Source: Luzula sylvatica
Taxonomy: Eukaryota; Streptophyta; Magnoliopsida; Poales; Juncaceae
Direction of reading: 5' to 3'
NCBI GenBank assembly: GCA_946800325.1
Contig: OX326959.1
Location: 36,880,908 to 36,944,907 of the forward strand
DNA length: 64,000 nucleotides
A program made the translations under genes and the position numbers. Shown here piece by piece: positions 23,513 through 34,979 of the stretch. The notes beneath the pieces are model-generated. The model saw only the letters and a program-made list of their open reading frames with translations, was not told where the DNA came from and made no database searches. The stretch's first letter is position 1. Every line of letters starts with the position of its first letter.

Positions 23513-25282
23513 ATAAACAATAATAATGTATCTGGATTCCAATTCAGATATTCGGTTCCGAAAATAAATACCATATTCGAATACAAATATATATACTTGA
23601 TTTGTATACATATGCATATATCATATTCATATATTTAACCAATTCTTATAATTCATATATGCATCGTCATATTTATTTATTTTATTTTATTTTTGTGTTT
23701 ATTGGTTGTTTATACCTTGAACTTGAGCTGAACCACAGTCTGAATCAGACATTTTGAACTCGTCTCTGACTCTCTTGAGCTCGATTTCATCTTCTCAGCT
23801 GAGGACATAATAAAAAAAATTATGTGCTTTTAGAACATACAATTGAGTATGCAAAGAAAGAAAATAATAATAATAAAAAAAATTAAAATTAAGATTGAAC
23901 ATTGCAAAATTGAGAAAAGAACATACAATTCTTCTTCTTATCATTGTCTTGGGTGAGACTGACGAGTGACTCTAAAATCACTAGATGAGAGACCATAAAT
24001 GGTCGAGTCTTTCTTGAGTTTTCTCAGCTTTGTGAGCCTCTCATTCATCTCGGTCAAAGAAAACCCTTTCTTTTCGCTTTCCTCAGGCCTTAATTTCCTC
24101 AATTTCTCCTCCAATTCGGCCTCCGTGTACGATTTCAGAAACTCTGTCCTCAAACTGTTGTCGTCTCCATCTTCCTTCCTCAACCCCTTCGCCTCCCTGC
24201 CGAATATCGAATCGGGGAGAGAACCGCCAGATCCAAAAAGCGAGGATTAGCCTGAGTTGCCCTCTGCGAGATGGCTCCTGAGTGTCTCTTGGAGGGAACT
24301 AAGATTAAGAGGGTCATTTTGACCTTGAGATGGGCGCTGGCGTAAGCTCTCTCTGATGGAATTGAAAGGAAGGACTTTGGAATCAGAACCAGACGGGTTG
24401 TTTCTCAAAAGTTCTTGAAAAGAGATGTTGGGGGAGAAGGAGGTGGCGGAGGAAGGGGCGCTTTGACGGTAGGAGGAAAGATTTTCGCGAATGTCGTCAA
24501 AGGATGAAGAAGTGGTATCCGACTACCCTTCCCTTTCATTCACGTTTAATCCTGATCTGATTCTTTTCTCGTTCTCCTTTCTTCTCGAATATGCCATGGA
24601 GACTCTTCTATTAGCCATTGCAGCACTGATATTTTCACTCTCACAGAAGAGAGAAGAGAGAGAGAGGAGTAAATGTTGTACTTGAGACTTGTAATGTCTT
24701 GGACAAAAAGAAAAAATGACCTGTTGAATTTTGTTTTCGAAAATACCCTTTGTTAATTTAACGGTTGAGATTAAATTTTACAAAAAAATTAGAAAAAATT
24801 ATGGTGTATGGAAGAATAACTCAAACTTGTTTAATCTCGTTTAGATTTTTTCTGATGAAGAAAACTATTTTTCTCCCCTTCTCTCTTTCTCTCTTTGTTG
24901 TACACACGTACACTCTTTAGAATTTATTCAAGCCTACGCCTTCTATCAAAAATATTTCTAGTCAAAATCTCATTCCACACGAAAAAACTTAATCAATGTC
25001 TATATTTAGTATCTCCCACATCGAGCGCTTTAACATTCAAATAGCATCATTAATCACATAAAATATATATTTATTTTTCTGGATTGTATGACTTTTTTTT
25101 TTTATCAAATAGTAATACAAATATAATATAACTGTGGTCATACAATAATTAATATCCGAGGTATGGTCTAATACAACTTTAAGAAAAAACATAACCAATG
25201 ATAAAACAGATAGAATCGAAATTCAGTTTTGTTTTTTTTTTCAAAAACAAATTACAGATCTTTTGGGTTCTTCTTACACACA

Positions 25283-25866
25283 TCACTCAAATAACAAAAC
25301 AAAATCCATCAATGAATTTACAAAAAAAAATTTAATCGCCTCTTCTCTCTTCATCCCCATCGATTCATTCATCAAAGCCCAATTATTCCCCTCGATTAAA
25401 TTTATCAAAATTCCCTTCAAATTTATCAATTCCTTTTCATTTTCCTCCTCACAAATTAACCTCAAAATCAGTCTGTGTTTCGCAATCACCGAAACTAGAA
25501 TTTCCTCAAAATTTGACAAAAATTCCTTATTTTTTGAAATTAAAATCTCAAACCCAACAACTCTCATATTTCAATTCCTCACACTCGAAACCCAATTTCA
25601 AAAATTTCTTCACAATTAAAAAAAAAAAACCCAACATCTTCTCATCATTAAGCAAACAAATTAAATTCCACGAAAGATCAAAAATCTTTCTTCTTCCAGA
25701 AACTCATCAATTAATTTCCAAACTTCACTTTCACTCTCCTCATACATTAAATCCAAGAACCAATTCATGAAATATTCAGGGTCTATTTGCAAAATTTCCC
25801 CGTCGTGAACTGAGTCCGCCAGCTCATTAGAGGACCATAAATCCGGTACAAAATCTAGAAAGTTCC
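25283..25866 (-). pseudogene. Unrecognised coding-like relic, copy 0
   Basis: On the minus strand a coding-like frame (25866-25661) includes LDFVPDLWSSNELADS, DPEYFMNWFLDLMYEE and VWKLIDEFLEEERF. After a frame change, a second (25567-25283) includes FEILISKNKEFLSNFEEI, LRLICEEENEKELINLKGIL and MNESMGMKREEAI. Composition is that of a real acidic, helical protein. The frame breaks and stops make it a relic, and the same parts are recognisable in the two other copies. I do not recognise the family. Confidence 0.5.
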
Positions 25867-26071
25867 GTATTGTTCATACCACGTCTAGGCTTTTGAAGTA
25901 GTGGGGTTTCTAGGCGAGGACAGAAGGTGATTTGCCTCGATTTCCGTGGCACTCGAGTTCCTCCCAAATTGAATTTCGATTGGAAAATGCGAATCTGGCT
26001 ACAGTTTTTGATCCCTTTTTATGGCCCAGTCTTCGCTCGTGAGGGCAAATTGCAACTTCAGAATTCTATTA

Positions 26072-27151
26072 GGGGGTGTTTGGATGCATGGAATTAGAGG
26101 TGGAATTGGATTTTGAGATTCTTCAAATATAAATTTTTTGTTTGGATCATAGAATTAGAGAGGGAATTAAATGGTGGAGCATCTCATTATTCCATTTTTA
26201 TGGCAAATTTCAATTCCAATAAAAATTGGAGTGCCAAAGTGGAGCATCTCCTCTCATTATTAAATCAATAATTAATATTATAATTTGATTATAATTGTAT
26301 TAATATTATAATTAACATTACAACAATATTATAAATAATACTATTTAACACAATAATAATAATAATATCAATATTAATATATTAATATTAATAATTAATA
26401 TTATTATAATATATGTTAATATTATTTTAATATAATTATAAAAATTAAATATATTAATATTATTATTTAATATAATATATTAAAATATTAATACTATAAT
26501 TATTAATTAATAATACAATAATATTATAATAAACATTATTATAATATGTTAATATTAATATTAATATGTTAATATTATTTTAATATAATTATAAAAATTT
26601 AAATATATTAATATTATTATTTAATATAATATATTAAAATATTAATATTAAAATATATTATTAATATTCATATATTATTAATTAGTAATACAATAATTAT
26701 TATAATAAACATTATTATAATGTTAATATTAATATGTTAATATTATTTTAATATATTTATATAAATTTTAATATATTAATATTATTATTCATATAATATA
26801 TTAATATCATAATATAAATAATATTATTAATATTAATATATTAACAATATTAATAATATGAATATGCTAAATTATAATATTATCTTATATGAAAATACTA
26901 ATATAATAGAATTAATATAAAAATATTAATAATGTATTAATTTTAATATAAATATTAGTATTATTATTATATTAATATCATAATATATTATAATATTATT
27001 AAAATTAGTACCATAATATTACTACAATTAATAATATTATGATAATTTTATATTGCAATAATGTTATATTATAATCATATTATTATTTTTTTCAAACTAA
27101 TTTTATTATAATAATAATATAATATAATAATAAAAATAATAATATTATTAC

Positions 27152-27202
<51 letters not shown>

Positions 27203-27442
27203 TTAATTTTATGATAATACTATTATATTGTATTCATTTTAATGAAACATTGTTACATTAGTTTTACATTTCCAATAACGAAATTCCAAAATTTTGTAAA
27301 CAACCAAACAAAGAATTATATTTTCCAGCATCTTATAATTCGGACATCCAAACAAACTGTGGAATTACTAATTCCAGAACTTTTTTCTCCTCCACCTTAT
27401 AATCCAATTCCACTCTACTAATTCCGCTTGCCAAACGGCCCC
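26072..27442. mobile_element. PIF/Harbinger-type non-autonomous element, 1371 bp
   Basis: The left end is GGGGGTGTTTGGATGC and the right end GCTTGCCAAACGGCCCC, inverted repeats of the Tourist/PIF style. The 3-bp duplication TTA flanks it (26069-26071 and 27443-27445). The empty site is visible in both sister segments, where ATTCTATTA runs straight on into GGTC...TAAAGTG. The interior is almost pure AT, a maze of TTAATATTA repeats ending in an AAT triplet run (27155-27203), without coding capacity. Confidence 0.9.
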
Positions 27443-27641
27443 TTAGGGATCCCTAAAGTGAAAAGAAAAAAAGTGATTTGTTTCGAATTGTAAGGTTCTC
27501 ATTATGCATTAGTTAGCAAATGAACTAAAAATAAAATATTTAAGCATGGAAGTACCTTGAAAGAATTTCTCGGGCATGGCGGACCTTTTTCCAATAATAC
27601 GCCCAACTTATCGAGGACTATTCATTTTCGTTTCCTCCCGT

Positions 27642-27642
<1 letters not shown>

Positions 27643-27713
<71 letters not shown>
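27643..27713. repeat. (TC)n microsatellite
   Basis: An uninterrupted CT run of about 70 bp, followed by GTGTGTC. It lies just left of the hAT-type terminus at 27741. Confidence 0.95.
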
Positions 27714-27718
<5 letters not shown>

Positions 27719-28459
27719 CAATTATCATGTCACTTATGGCCAGGGGCGGAACCAGACATAAATATTAGGGGGGGCCGAAAAGATATAAATTTTTTTATCT
27801 AATATTTATTAAAACATGACCTGCAAAATAACAAAAAAAATATAATATTATTAAATTGGAAGTAAATTTCAAAAGTATATATTCGTCTAAAATAACAAAA
27901 TATCCAAAATAAATATAATTTAAACGTAGTGGAACCCGCCTTTTATGCACTAAATAAAAGTTTTAAATAAAAAAGATTCGACAATTTTCTTTTCAACATA
28001 AACATTCATATAGTTAATTAAAAACATCCTCCATTGTACCCAAATTAAAAATATTCAAAAAAATTTGAGATTTGTCTTGAAACGCTTTGCAAAAATTTCA
28101 GTGAAATCTCCAAATAATTAATCTAATTTTATCTATTAGTTATATTTTTTTTACTTATAGATTTTGCACATTTAATACGAAATTAATTATTAGTTTTGAA
28201 AATTTTAAGAAACTTGAAGAGGACATAACTTGCTTGCTATAGCTTGATTTTATTTTATTTGTAGTTTGAAAAAGAGTTTGAGTTGTTTTGAAAAAAAATT
28301 GGTGATTCACAAAAAAAAAAAACATAAAATAAATAAGATGAGAAATATTTGTAAATTGGGAAATAAGCATGATATATTATATTGGCATGATAAAAATTGA
28401 TTTTTTGTTGAATGATATTGGGCCAGCCCATTTGAATATGCATTAATTGCATGGCTCAA

Positions 28460-28586
28460 ATACATGCAAAAAAAAGATTCCCGGCTTTGATAATTTCACT
28501 AATTTCATCATCCAAACAAAGAATATTAACTTTGATGGAAAATTTTTTGCAATTCCACTCCAAAATCTCACCATCCAAACAACCCC
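28460..28586. mobile_element. Possible PIF-type terminus
   Basis: Two phrases of the form CATCCAAACAA occur (about 28511 and 28572), the second running to CCCC. They resemble the right terminus of the PIF/Harbinger element at 27442. No left partner was found. 27741-28460 otherwise shows AT-rich DNA without a gene. Confidence 0.3.
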
Positions 28587-29980
28587 GTGAATAGGAATCC
28601 TGGATAAGAAAAACAAAGGATCAATTATTTAAAAATAATTAAATAATTTAGTATTCCCGGCCTATTGAAGTCATGTTGTGTATTTAAAAAAAATTTAGTA
28701 TTCTCATATTACTTTTGCATAGTATTATTGCGAAATGGCAAACAGTAAGTTTGCAATGTTCATGGAATTAAAGAAAGAAAGAAACCAAACTATACCTCTC
28801 AAAAGAAAGATTCGAACTTTGGTGAATGATAATCAAGAGTAACTCAACACACATTCTTATATTTTTTTTACAATTTTTCAAAAAATTTAGGGATTTATTT
28901 GAATAGTTACTTCTCCTTACATCTGGACATTAACCACGAAGCAGTGTTGATTAGTGGAGGAGCATCGATGAATTAACCGTGTCGGTGAAAAAAAAATTTT
29001 AAGTGTCGTACGTGATAATTGGAGGGCAAATGGGCAATGCATGATATTTGAGGTTTTGGTTTGTTATCAAATTCGATGGATGTCTTGCATTAATTTTGCA
29101 TTAATAATTGAATCAATTATTTTGTATTAATTTTTCATTTATTGAATTTTATTAATATTTTGTGTGAATCATAGGAAAACTGAGGTGCATTAATTAGAAG
29201 AAAGATTAGACCGATATTAATATTAAGTAGGAAAGAGAAAATAAGAAATTGACTGAATTGAACAAAACAAATAATAATGAACTGGAGAAGATAAATAGAA
29301 ATAGCATTATAATTTTTATAATACCTAAATTACCCTTTTAACAAAAGGATGTACTATAGAATCACCCCCAAAATATTTTTTAAATCAATTGCCTAAACAA
29401 GTGAGGCGTATCCATATATATTCTCTTAATTAACGAGACATGATTTGGGATTGCATTATTTTATTTTGTAACAGACGGTTATTCCTGCCTAAAGTTAAAT
29501 AATTAGGAAGGTTAGTGGGATGAAGTTTTGACACGATTCAAAGGGTGATTCTATAGTAATTTTTAGGAAAATGTTGGACATACTCTCACTTCTCCCCAAG
29601 AGTCTCGATGGCACGTGAATATGATTTAACACATTAATAATTGACACATTAATCATGATTTGACATCTTAATTGAATGTTCAGTCATAAATTAAGATAAT
29701 TAAGTCACAAATCAAGATGTTAAACAATATACTTATGTGTTAATTTTTAAGATGTTAAGTCATATCCACGTTATCAATGTTCTCGGGGGAGAGTACGAGG
29801 GGATGTACATCACTACTCTTTGTTTTAAATGACGAGATTTGAAACCCTTCAAATAAAACTAATTTGGAATTAATTTAAAGAGATTTATTTTTGGTATTTT
29901 GGATTTGTAGTAGGCTAGTTTAAATATCTTGCTCAATGTTTCTATTTTTTCGTATTTATATTAAAGACAAAATTATGTAC
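28587..29980. other. AT-rich intergenic DNA
   Basis: No gene. 29600-29770 repeats short phrases (CACATTAAT, ATCAAGATGTTAA, ATTAAGAT), suggesting a degraded inverted-repeat element. Confidence 0.4.
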
Positions 29981-29984
29981 TCCG

Positions 29985-30247
29985 CTCTTAACGCACGTCA
30001 GACATCTATATATCTTTTACCTTCATATTTTACCTTTTTCTACTATAAATACAAATTTTGTTCTTATTTAAACCTTTTTAGCATGGATGAAGATCAGTGA
30101 TTTTACTATTAATTATACATTTTGTAATATTTGTTATAGAAAAATATATAAATACTAGTGTTTTTATTATGAGTCGTTGTAAAAATATATAAATATGAAG
30201 ATGAAAGATAAATGACGGCTGGACGTGCATTAAGAACGGTGTGCGTT
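29985..30247. mobile_element. MITE-like inverted-repeat element, ~260 bp
   Basis: GCTCTTAACGCACGTCAG (about 29988) is inverted at CTGGACGTGCATTAAGAACGG (about 30219-30239). The inverted similarity continues inward through ATCTTTTACCTTCATATTT. The middle is AT-rich and non-coding. A target duplication was not resolved. Confidence 0.55.
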
Positions 30248-30287
30248 AACAACCCTTTTTATATTACATGTTTGATGTTTTGTTTGC

Positions 30288-30660
30288 CAAGAATATATAT
30301 CATTCCTCTCACAAAGGCCATTCTTGATTCTTTGAAGGAGAGAAGTTCTTTGCCACATAATAGAGCAAGCAAAGTGTTGATGCAAAAAGAAAATATACTT
30401 GGACAAGGAATATTTAGGTAGTTACCTCTTGCACTCAACGGACAAAACAATTCTACTGAACGTGCCATGCTTTACCATAAAATTGATCGACTAAAAGGTT
30501 ACGTGACCTATACGACATCCATAAGGTACTGATTCGATGTGGCTAGATACAACTAATCCATTAATTTTAATACCAATTATTTTTTATATTTCATATTCCT
30601 ATCTTATCTTTTCTTGTTAAACACTCATATAAACTACTAAACATCTTCATTTTTTTTATA
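30288..30660 (+). repeat. Direct repeat flanking the DUF594 gene, left copy
   Basis: AAGTTCTTTGCCACATAATA, GTGTTGATGCAAAAAGAAAA and TAGTTACCTCTTGCACTCAA recur in the same order at 33830-33925. Similarity runs for some 370 bp. This copy lacks about 100 bp present on the right (near 34000-34110). Confidence 0.85.
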
Positions 30661-30699
30661 ATTTATTTAAATAATTAATATTTTTATTAATTAATACGG

Positions 30700-31012
30700 T
30701 GCACCCACATTTCACCAAAACATGACTAATTCACATATTATTAACACACATGACACAATTAATATATAAATTATATTGATTAGCATATGTTTAAATCTTT
30801 TACATATTAATTATGTGACACATGTTAATTAATTATTTATGACATGTTAATTACTTATGGTAATTATAATAGATAAATTGTTGTTGAAATGTGGGGGAAA
30901 AGTTAAAATTTATTTTCTTTCCATTGATCTCGTATTACTTGGTATGGAAGTGATCCCAAGAGCTAACAACTCAAATAAACGGGATCCGTGGAAACCCCTA
31001 GTTAGGCATTTT
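30700..31012. other. AT-rich upstream region of the DUF594 gene
   Basis: No gene; ATTAATTA-rich DNA. The frame opening at 30857 runs into the GA repeat and is likely leader sequence. Confidence 0.4.

Positions 31013-31067
<55 letters not shown>
31013..31067 (+). repeat. (GA)n microsatellite in the 5' leader
   Basis: An uninterrupted GA run ends four bases before the ATG at 31071. GA/CT runs in 5' leaders are common in plants and can affect transcription; the length makes it a likely polymorphic site. Confidence 0.9.
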
Positions 31068-31070
<3 letters not shown>

Positions 31071-31072
<2 letters not shown>

Positions 31073-33133
31073 GGCGATCCATGTGCCTGATAAAGTGAGG
31101 ACTATATGGAACGAAGAGGAAATAAGAATAGTGGTGATGGGCAGTCTTTTGCTTCAAATTCTTCTTATCCTTCTAGCACCTCTACGAAAGCGCATGGGGA
31201 GCAAATTGCTGGCTTACGCTCTGTGGTCATTCTATCTAGCAACCGATTACATGGCATTTTTTGCTCTAGGTAACAAAAAAAAAAATAGGCGGGCTTTAAG
31301 TCCCGCACCCAATCTATATTAATGGAAAATGTACAAATGATTATTTACATACAAGACGTCCGTTTTTTTATATATTTGGACAATCCCAAGCAATTTGAAT
31401 ATTTAACTTATATTTCTCTAATATTACCGCCTTCTTTAATTGTTGTAGTTAACATTCTTAGTGGACAAATCGCTTTTGAGGATAACACTCAATCAGCCAG
31501 CTTAGACGCCGAGCTGCTAGCCTTTTGGGCCCCATTCTTGCTCCTCCACCTAGGGGGACCCGATACAATCACGTCGTATTCCCTAGCGGACAATGAACTC
31601 TGGTCGAGACATTTCCTGGGCCTCGTTGTCCAGGTTTCTATGGTTTTCTTGGTACTTCTATTTTCCTCATTTTCGAGCCGTCTGCTCCTCGTAGGCACTT
31701 TGCTCGTATTTTTGGCTGGATTTATCAAATTTGCTGAAAGAATATGCGCCCTCCGCTCGGCTAGTAATAACTCACTCAACCAAACCTTACTCTCTATTCC
31801 ATTGCTCACCTCTCTTGATGATCGTGCCTCTGAAATACGTGAAATGGATGCACATTCCCTCTTTTCGAATACCCTCACGGAACCCGTGATGATATCAACC
31901 GCCTATTATCTCTTTGTAAGTTGCATCCAGTCAGTATTACATAAAAAACCCGACAATAATAGTGAGAGGCGTAGATCATTGCGTTTCATTCGAGAATGTG
32001 ATAGTGAAGAAGAATTTCACATGGCTGAGATCGAGGCATCCTTTTTGCATGACCTCCTCCACACAAAAGCAAGTTGTTTACGCGCCTTGCATGGCGTTGC
32101 ATGGCGTTGTGGGACCCTCGTGATGGTTATGACTTCATTCTTGTTATTTCATTTGAGCGAGAAACAAGGTTACAAGAAGATCAATGTTATTATTACCTAC
32201 ATATTGGTTTGTATGGGTGTTCTCCTTGAGGTGATTTCTGTCCTCACCATGATTGTTTCGGACTGGACAATCGCTTTCCTAGAGAGGAAAGATTGCAAAA
32301 AATTGGCAAAAGCAATTTCTAATGTTGTTCATTGTGCTTTTGGAAAATCAAAGCCGCGATGGTCCATCCAAATGGAGCAATATAACCTGATGCGTATATT
32401 TATCAAATCGATTAATACACCTTCCATTGTTAGAAGGCTCCTATGCCTTTTCAACTTGGAAGACAGCTGGAACAACTTTTGGTATGTCGACCATGTTGAA
32501 GTAGGAGCAAAGGTGAAAGACCTGATAATACAAACCCTTCGGTTAAGTAGCCATGGCTATGATCTTGATTCTCTTAGAGACCACCTAAGCACAATCTATA
32601 AACCAGAACACCGTATATCGGAATCACATTGGCTCGTGTTTCAAGATATCTCTAGATCTTCCTTCAATGACAAGGAAGGGTTGATTGAATTCCATATTGT
32701 CACAGGATTATGCTACAACATGACAAATGCCAGTGAACGGGAGGATGAAAGAATCGTGATGTTCAAATTGATTGGATATCAATTATCGAACTACATGATG
32801 AATTATTTTGGCATGAATTCAATGCCTTTTATACAATCAGTTTTTGGCGAATTAAAAGAATCATTTATGGGGCAATCTATTATCGAAGTCGAAGCATGCC
32901 ATCAACTATTTATTATTCCAATGGGAAATGGTATACTCTCAAAGGCAACCTCCCTCGCAAGGAAATTGAATGAGATGGATGTTGGATTGAGGTGGCGGCT
33001 GATATGTATGCTATGGGTCGATTTACTAATCTACCGGGTCGGACGTATTAATTTGGAAAGGATAATGTTGAGAACCCAAGGAAATCTGACCACGCTTGTT
33101 TGGTTTTTGAGTAATCATCATAAATGTATTTAA
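31071..33133 (+). CDS. DUF4220/DUF594 family membrane protein, two exons, 627 aa
   Basis: Exon 1 is 31071-31269 and exon 2 is 31449-33133, split by a GT-AG intron (donor CTAG/GTAACA, acceptor TTGTTGTAG/TTAAC). Joining them gives one frame of 628 codons including the stop. The N-terminal DUF4220 part has WNEEEIRIVVMGSLLLQILL, a second membrane segment ending YLATDYMAFFAL, and the hallmark LLAFWAPFLLLHLGGPDTIT, with two more hydrophobic segments to about residue 165. Two further membrane segments lie near residues 270-330. The C-terminal DUF594 part starts near residue 475 (IEFHIVTGLCYN; the family usually has WHIATDLC) and ends with WRLICMLWVDLLIY...TTLVWFLSNH. Function in plants is unknown; it is an integral membrane protein. 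The ATG at 31322 lies in the intron and is not the start. The gene sits between direct repeats inside the candidate hAT unit. Confidence 0.88.
31270..31448 (+). other. Intron of the DUF594 gene, with a hairpin
   Basis: The 179-nt intron has a good donor and a pyrimidine-rich acceptor. It contains GCGGGCTTTAAGTCCCGC (about 31291-31308), able to form a six-pair hairpin and reminiscent of a Helitron 3' hairpin, but CTAG does not follow. Confidence 0.8.
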
Positions 33134-33777
33134 TTTTATTTGTATGTTAATAACCGTAGTTTTATTTGTATATTTTTGTATGGATGTGTATCCTGTAAGA
33201 AACTATTGTCTTGTCATGAATGAAAGAATATATATTGTATCAAGAAATTTCATGTTCTTTATATAGGTATATTTTTGTGTTAATTAATTGTATCACGAAT
33301 TATATGATCCTATAACCAAAATCTTATGGATAACATGCCCAATGCATGTTTTGTGATAACCTCCAAATATGCCTTCCATCTAAAATCAAACATGCTCGAA
33401 GCATTCATCAAAACAATTTTTTGTGTGAAAACCACACGTTTGGTAATTAAATTAAAAAGCATGACCATACTTGTACAATGTACGACTATATATATTGAAA
33501 AATAAGTATGCCTTTATTTATTAAAAGATGAGAATCATAATTTGAATGGTCAAAATGACTGCATATGTTATATTTGATACTTGCATAAGATATCGAAAGA
33601 AATCAATAGTAAAAAAATTGTGAAACTTCGGTTTCTTATCATATTTTTCGTGCGTATCAACTTTCTAATCAACTAACTTGTTAATTAGTGACAATATACG
33701 TTTCATGATGACTGACGAAATACTCATGATCAAATTGGACATGAAACCGCTTGTGAAGTATTTAGAAGAGGTAATCA

Positions 33778-34312
33778 ACAAGAATATATCATTCCTTTCG
33801 CAAGCAATGACCATTCTTTGAAGCAGAGAAGTTCTTTGCCACATAATAGAGCAAAGTGTTGATGCAAAAAGAAAACATACTTGGACAAAGAATATTTAGG
33901 TAGTTACCTCTTGCACTCAACGGACAAAACAATTATGCTGAACGTGCCATGCCTTACCATAAAATTGATCGACTAAAAAGCTATGTTGTGTATAAAAATG
34001 GTCCGTACCCATATCAGATAGGTCACCGATACGACACCCATAAGGTACCGATACGTATCCGATATGTCACGTGACGTATCGAATTATTTTGTAATAAAAT
34101 TACGGCTATGATACGGATTCGATGTGGCTAGATACGGATCCGATATAGCTAATTCATTAATTTTTATTTAGCCCAAGAAAAAAGTACCTACTAACTTTAA
34201 TACCTATTATTTTTTATATTTCATATTCATATCTTATCATTTCTCGTTAAACACTCATATAAACTACTAAACATCTTGATTTTTTTTTATAATTTATTAA
34301 AATAATATATTT
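33778..34312 (+). repeat. Direct repeat flanking the DUF594 gene, right copy
   Basis: This is the longer partner of 30288-30660. It contains an extra GATACG-rich stretch (34000-34160) with repeated CCGATA and ATACGGAT motifs. Both copies point the same way, one on each side of the gene, as expected from unequal crossing-over in a former tandem gene array or from a duplicated flank. Confidence 0.85.
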
Positions 34313-34975
34313 AAATAATTTAAACTACTAAACACCCATATAATTTATTCGAGGGCTCTTATAACGTTGCCATCCGTCCAGGTCTCGATTCCTCCTCCAT
34401 ATGTTGTGAAGATGATAGCTCAACTCAATAAATTTGTTTCATTCGGTAGGTATGAAATCTCAGATGAAAATTCTATTTCGAAACCAGTAAGACTTTTATT
34501 GTAATCAATTTTGTCTGTTTATTATTTCTGAATCCGACTAATTTTCTAAATAAAGTACGCAAAAAAAATTTGAATTAGAAAGTATGAAAATTATTGAATT
34601 TAATTTTCAATAATTGAATTTTGAAGAATATGTTATCGAGATCCATTTCATTTTCTCTTTATACTATGATTACCTTGTATATATTATCAAAAATGACAAA
34701 ACCTGACGTATATTTATACTTTTTTTATTAATTAAATGCTGATTAATATATGGATGATGAGCGGGTTTTCAATCACTTTTAATTTGAGATATCGTTGTAT
34801 GTGAAAATCAATTCAATCAACAAGTTGGAAATATATGTGTATAGTGGAAATATAGAAGTTCGTTCCACGAGGAGTATATGCGCCGAAGAATGAATCAAAA
34901 TAATTATTTCGAAGTTTCCAAAATTAATGAAAATTTGTGCAGAGATAGGTCTGAATATTATCAAATTTATCCTAA
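34313..34975. other. AT-rich intergenic DNA
   Basis: No gene recognised. Confidence 0.35.
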
Positions 34976-34979
34976 AATT

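Larger units (their letters stand above)
22337..24618 (-). pseudogene. Mitochondrial-type ribosomal protein S15 (uS15) pseudogene
   Basis: Three blocks on the minus strand match the large plant organellar S15 protein. Block 1 (24618-23941) opens MANRRVSMAYSRRK and contains FLKSYTEAELEEKLRKLRP and FSLTEMNERLTKLRKL, typical of the N-terminal extension. Block 2 (23808-23716) has SAEKMK, then a one-base frame change, then ELKRVRDEFKMSDSDCGSAQ, ending at a GT donor. Block 3 (22612-22475, acceptor ACAG) is the S15 RNA-binding C-terminus: DKHSKKGLQEMVQRRKKLLK, then YLRRTDWDSYCLVLSKLGLR. Block 1 has two in-frame stops (after NEREG and after EGNSG), a conserved piece between blocks 1 and 2 is missing, and the last intron holds repeat-rich DNA. 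Together these make it a pseudogene; the family call is firm, the organelle is inferred. Confidence 0.8.
24880..27609 (-). repeat. Duplicated segment, copy 0 (others at 41880 and 46150)
   Basis: From GAATTTATTCAAGCC.. to the ...CCCAACTT.TC.AGGACTATT phrase the sequence matches 41890-43220 and 46155-47485, apart from the PIF/Harbinger insert at 26072-27442. Copy 0 abuts the S15 relic, while copies 1 and 2 abut PADRE genes. The duplication therefore moved only the right-hand part here. Confidence 0.85.

Noticed and set aside
31322..31448. ATG at 31322 as start of the DUF594 gene
   Set aside because: It lies inside the GT-AG intron. Splicing 31269 to 31449 joins the DUF4220 N-terminus in frame to the LLAFWAPF part, which the downstream start would lose.
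31489..31878. Minus-strand frame opposite the DUF594 gene
   Set aside because: It is a shadow of the coding exon.
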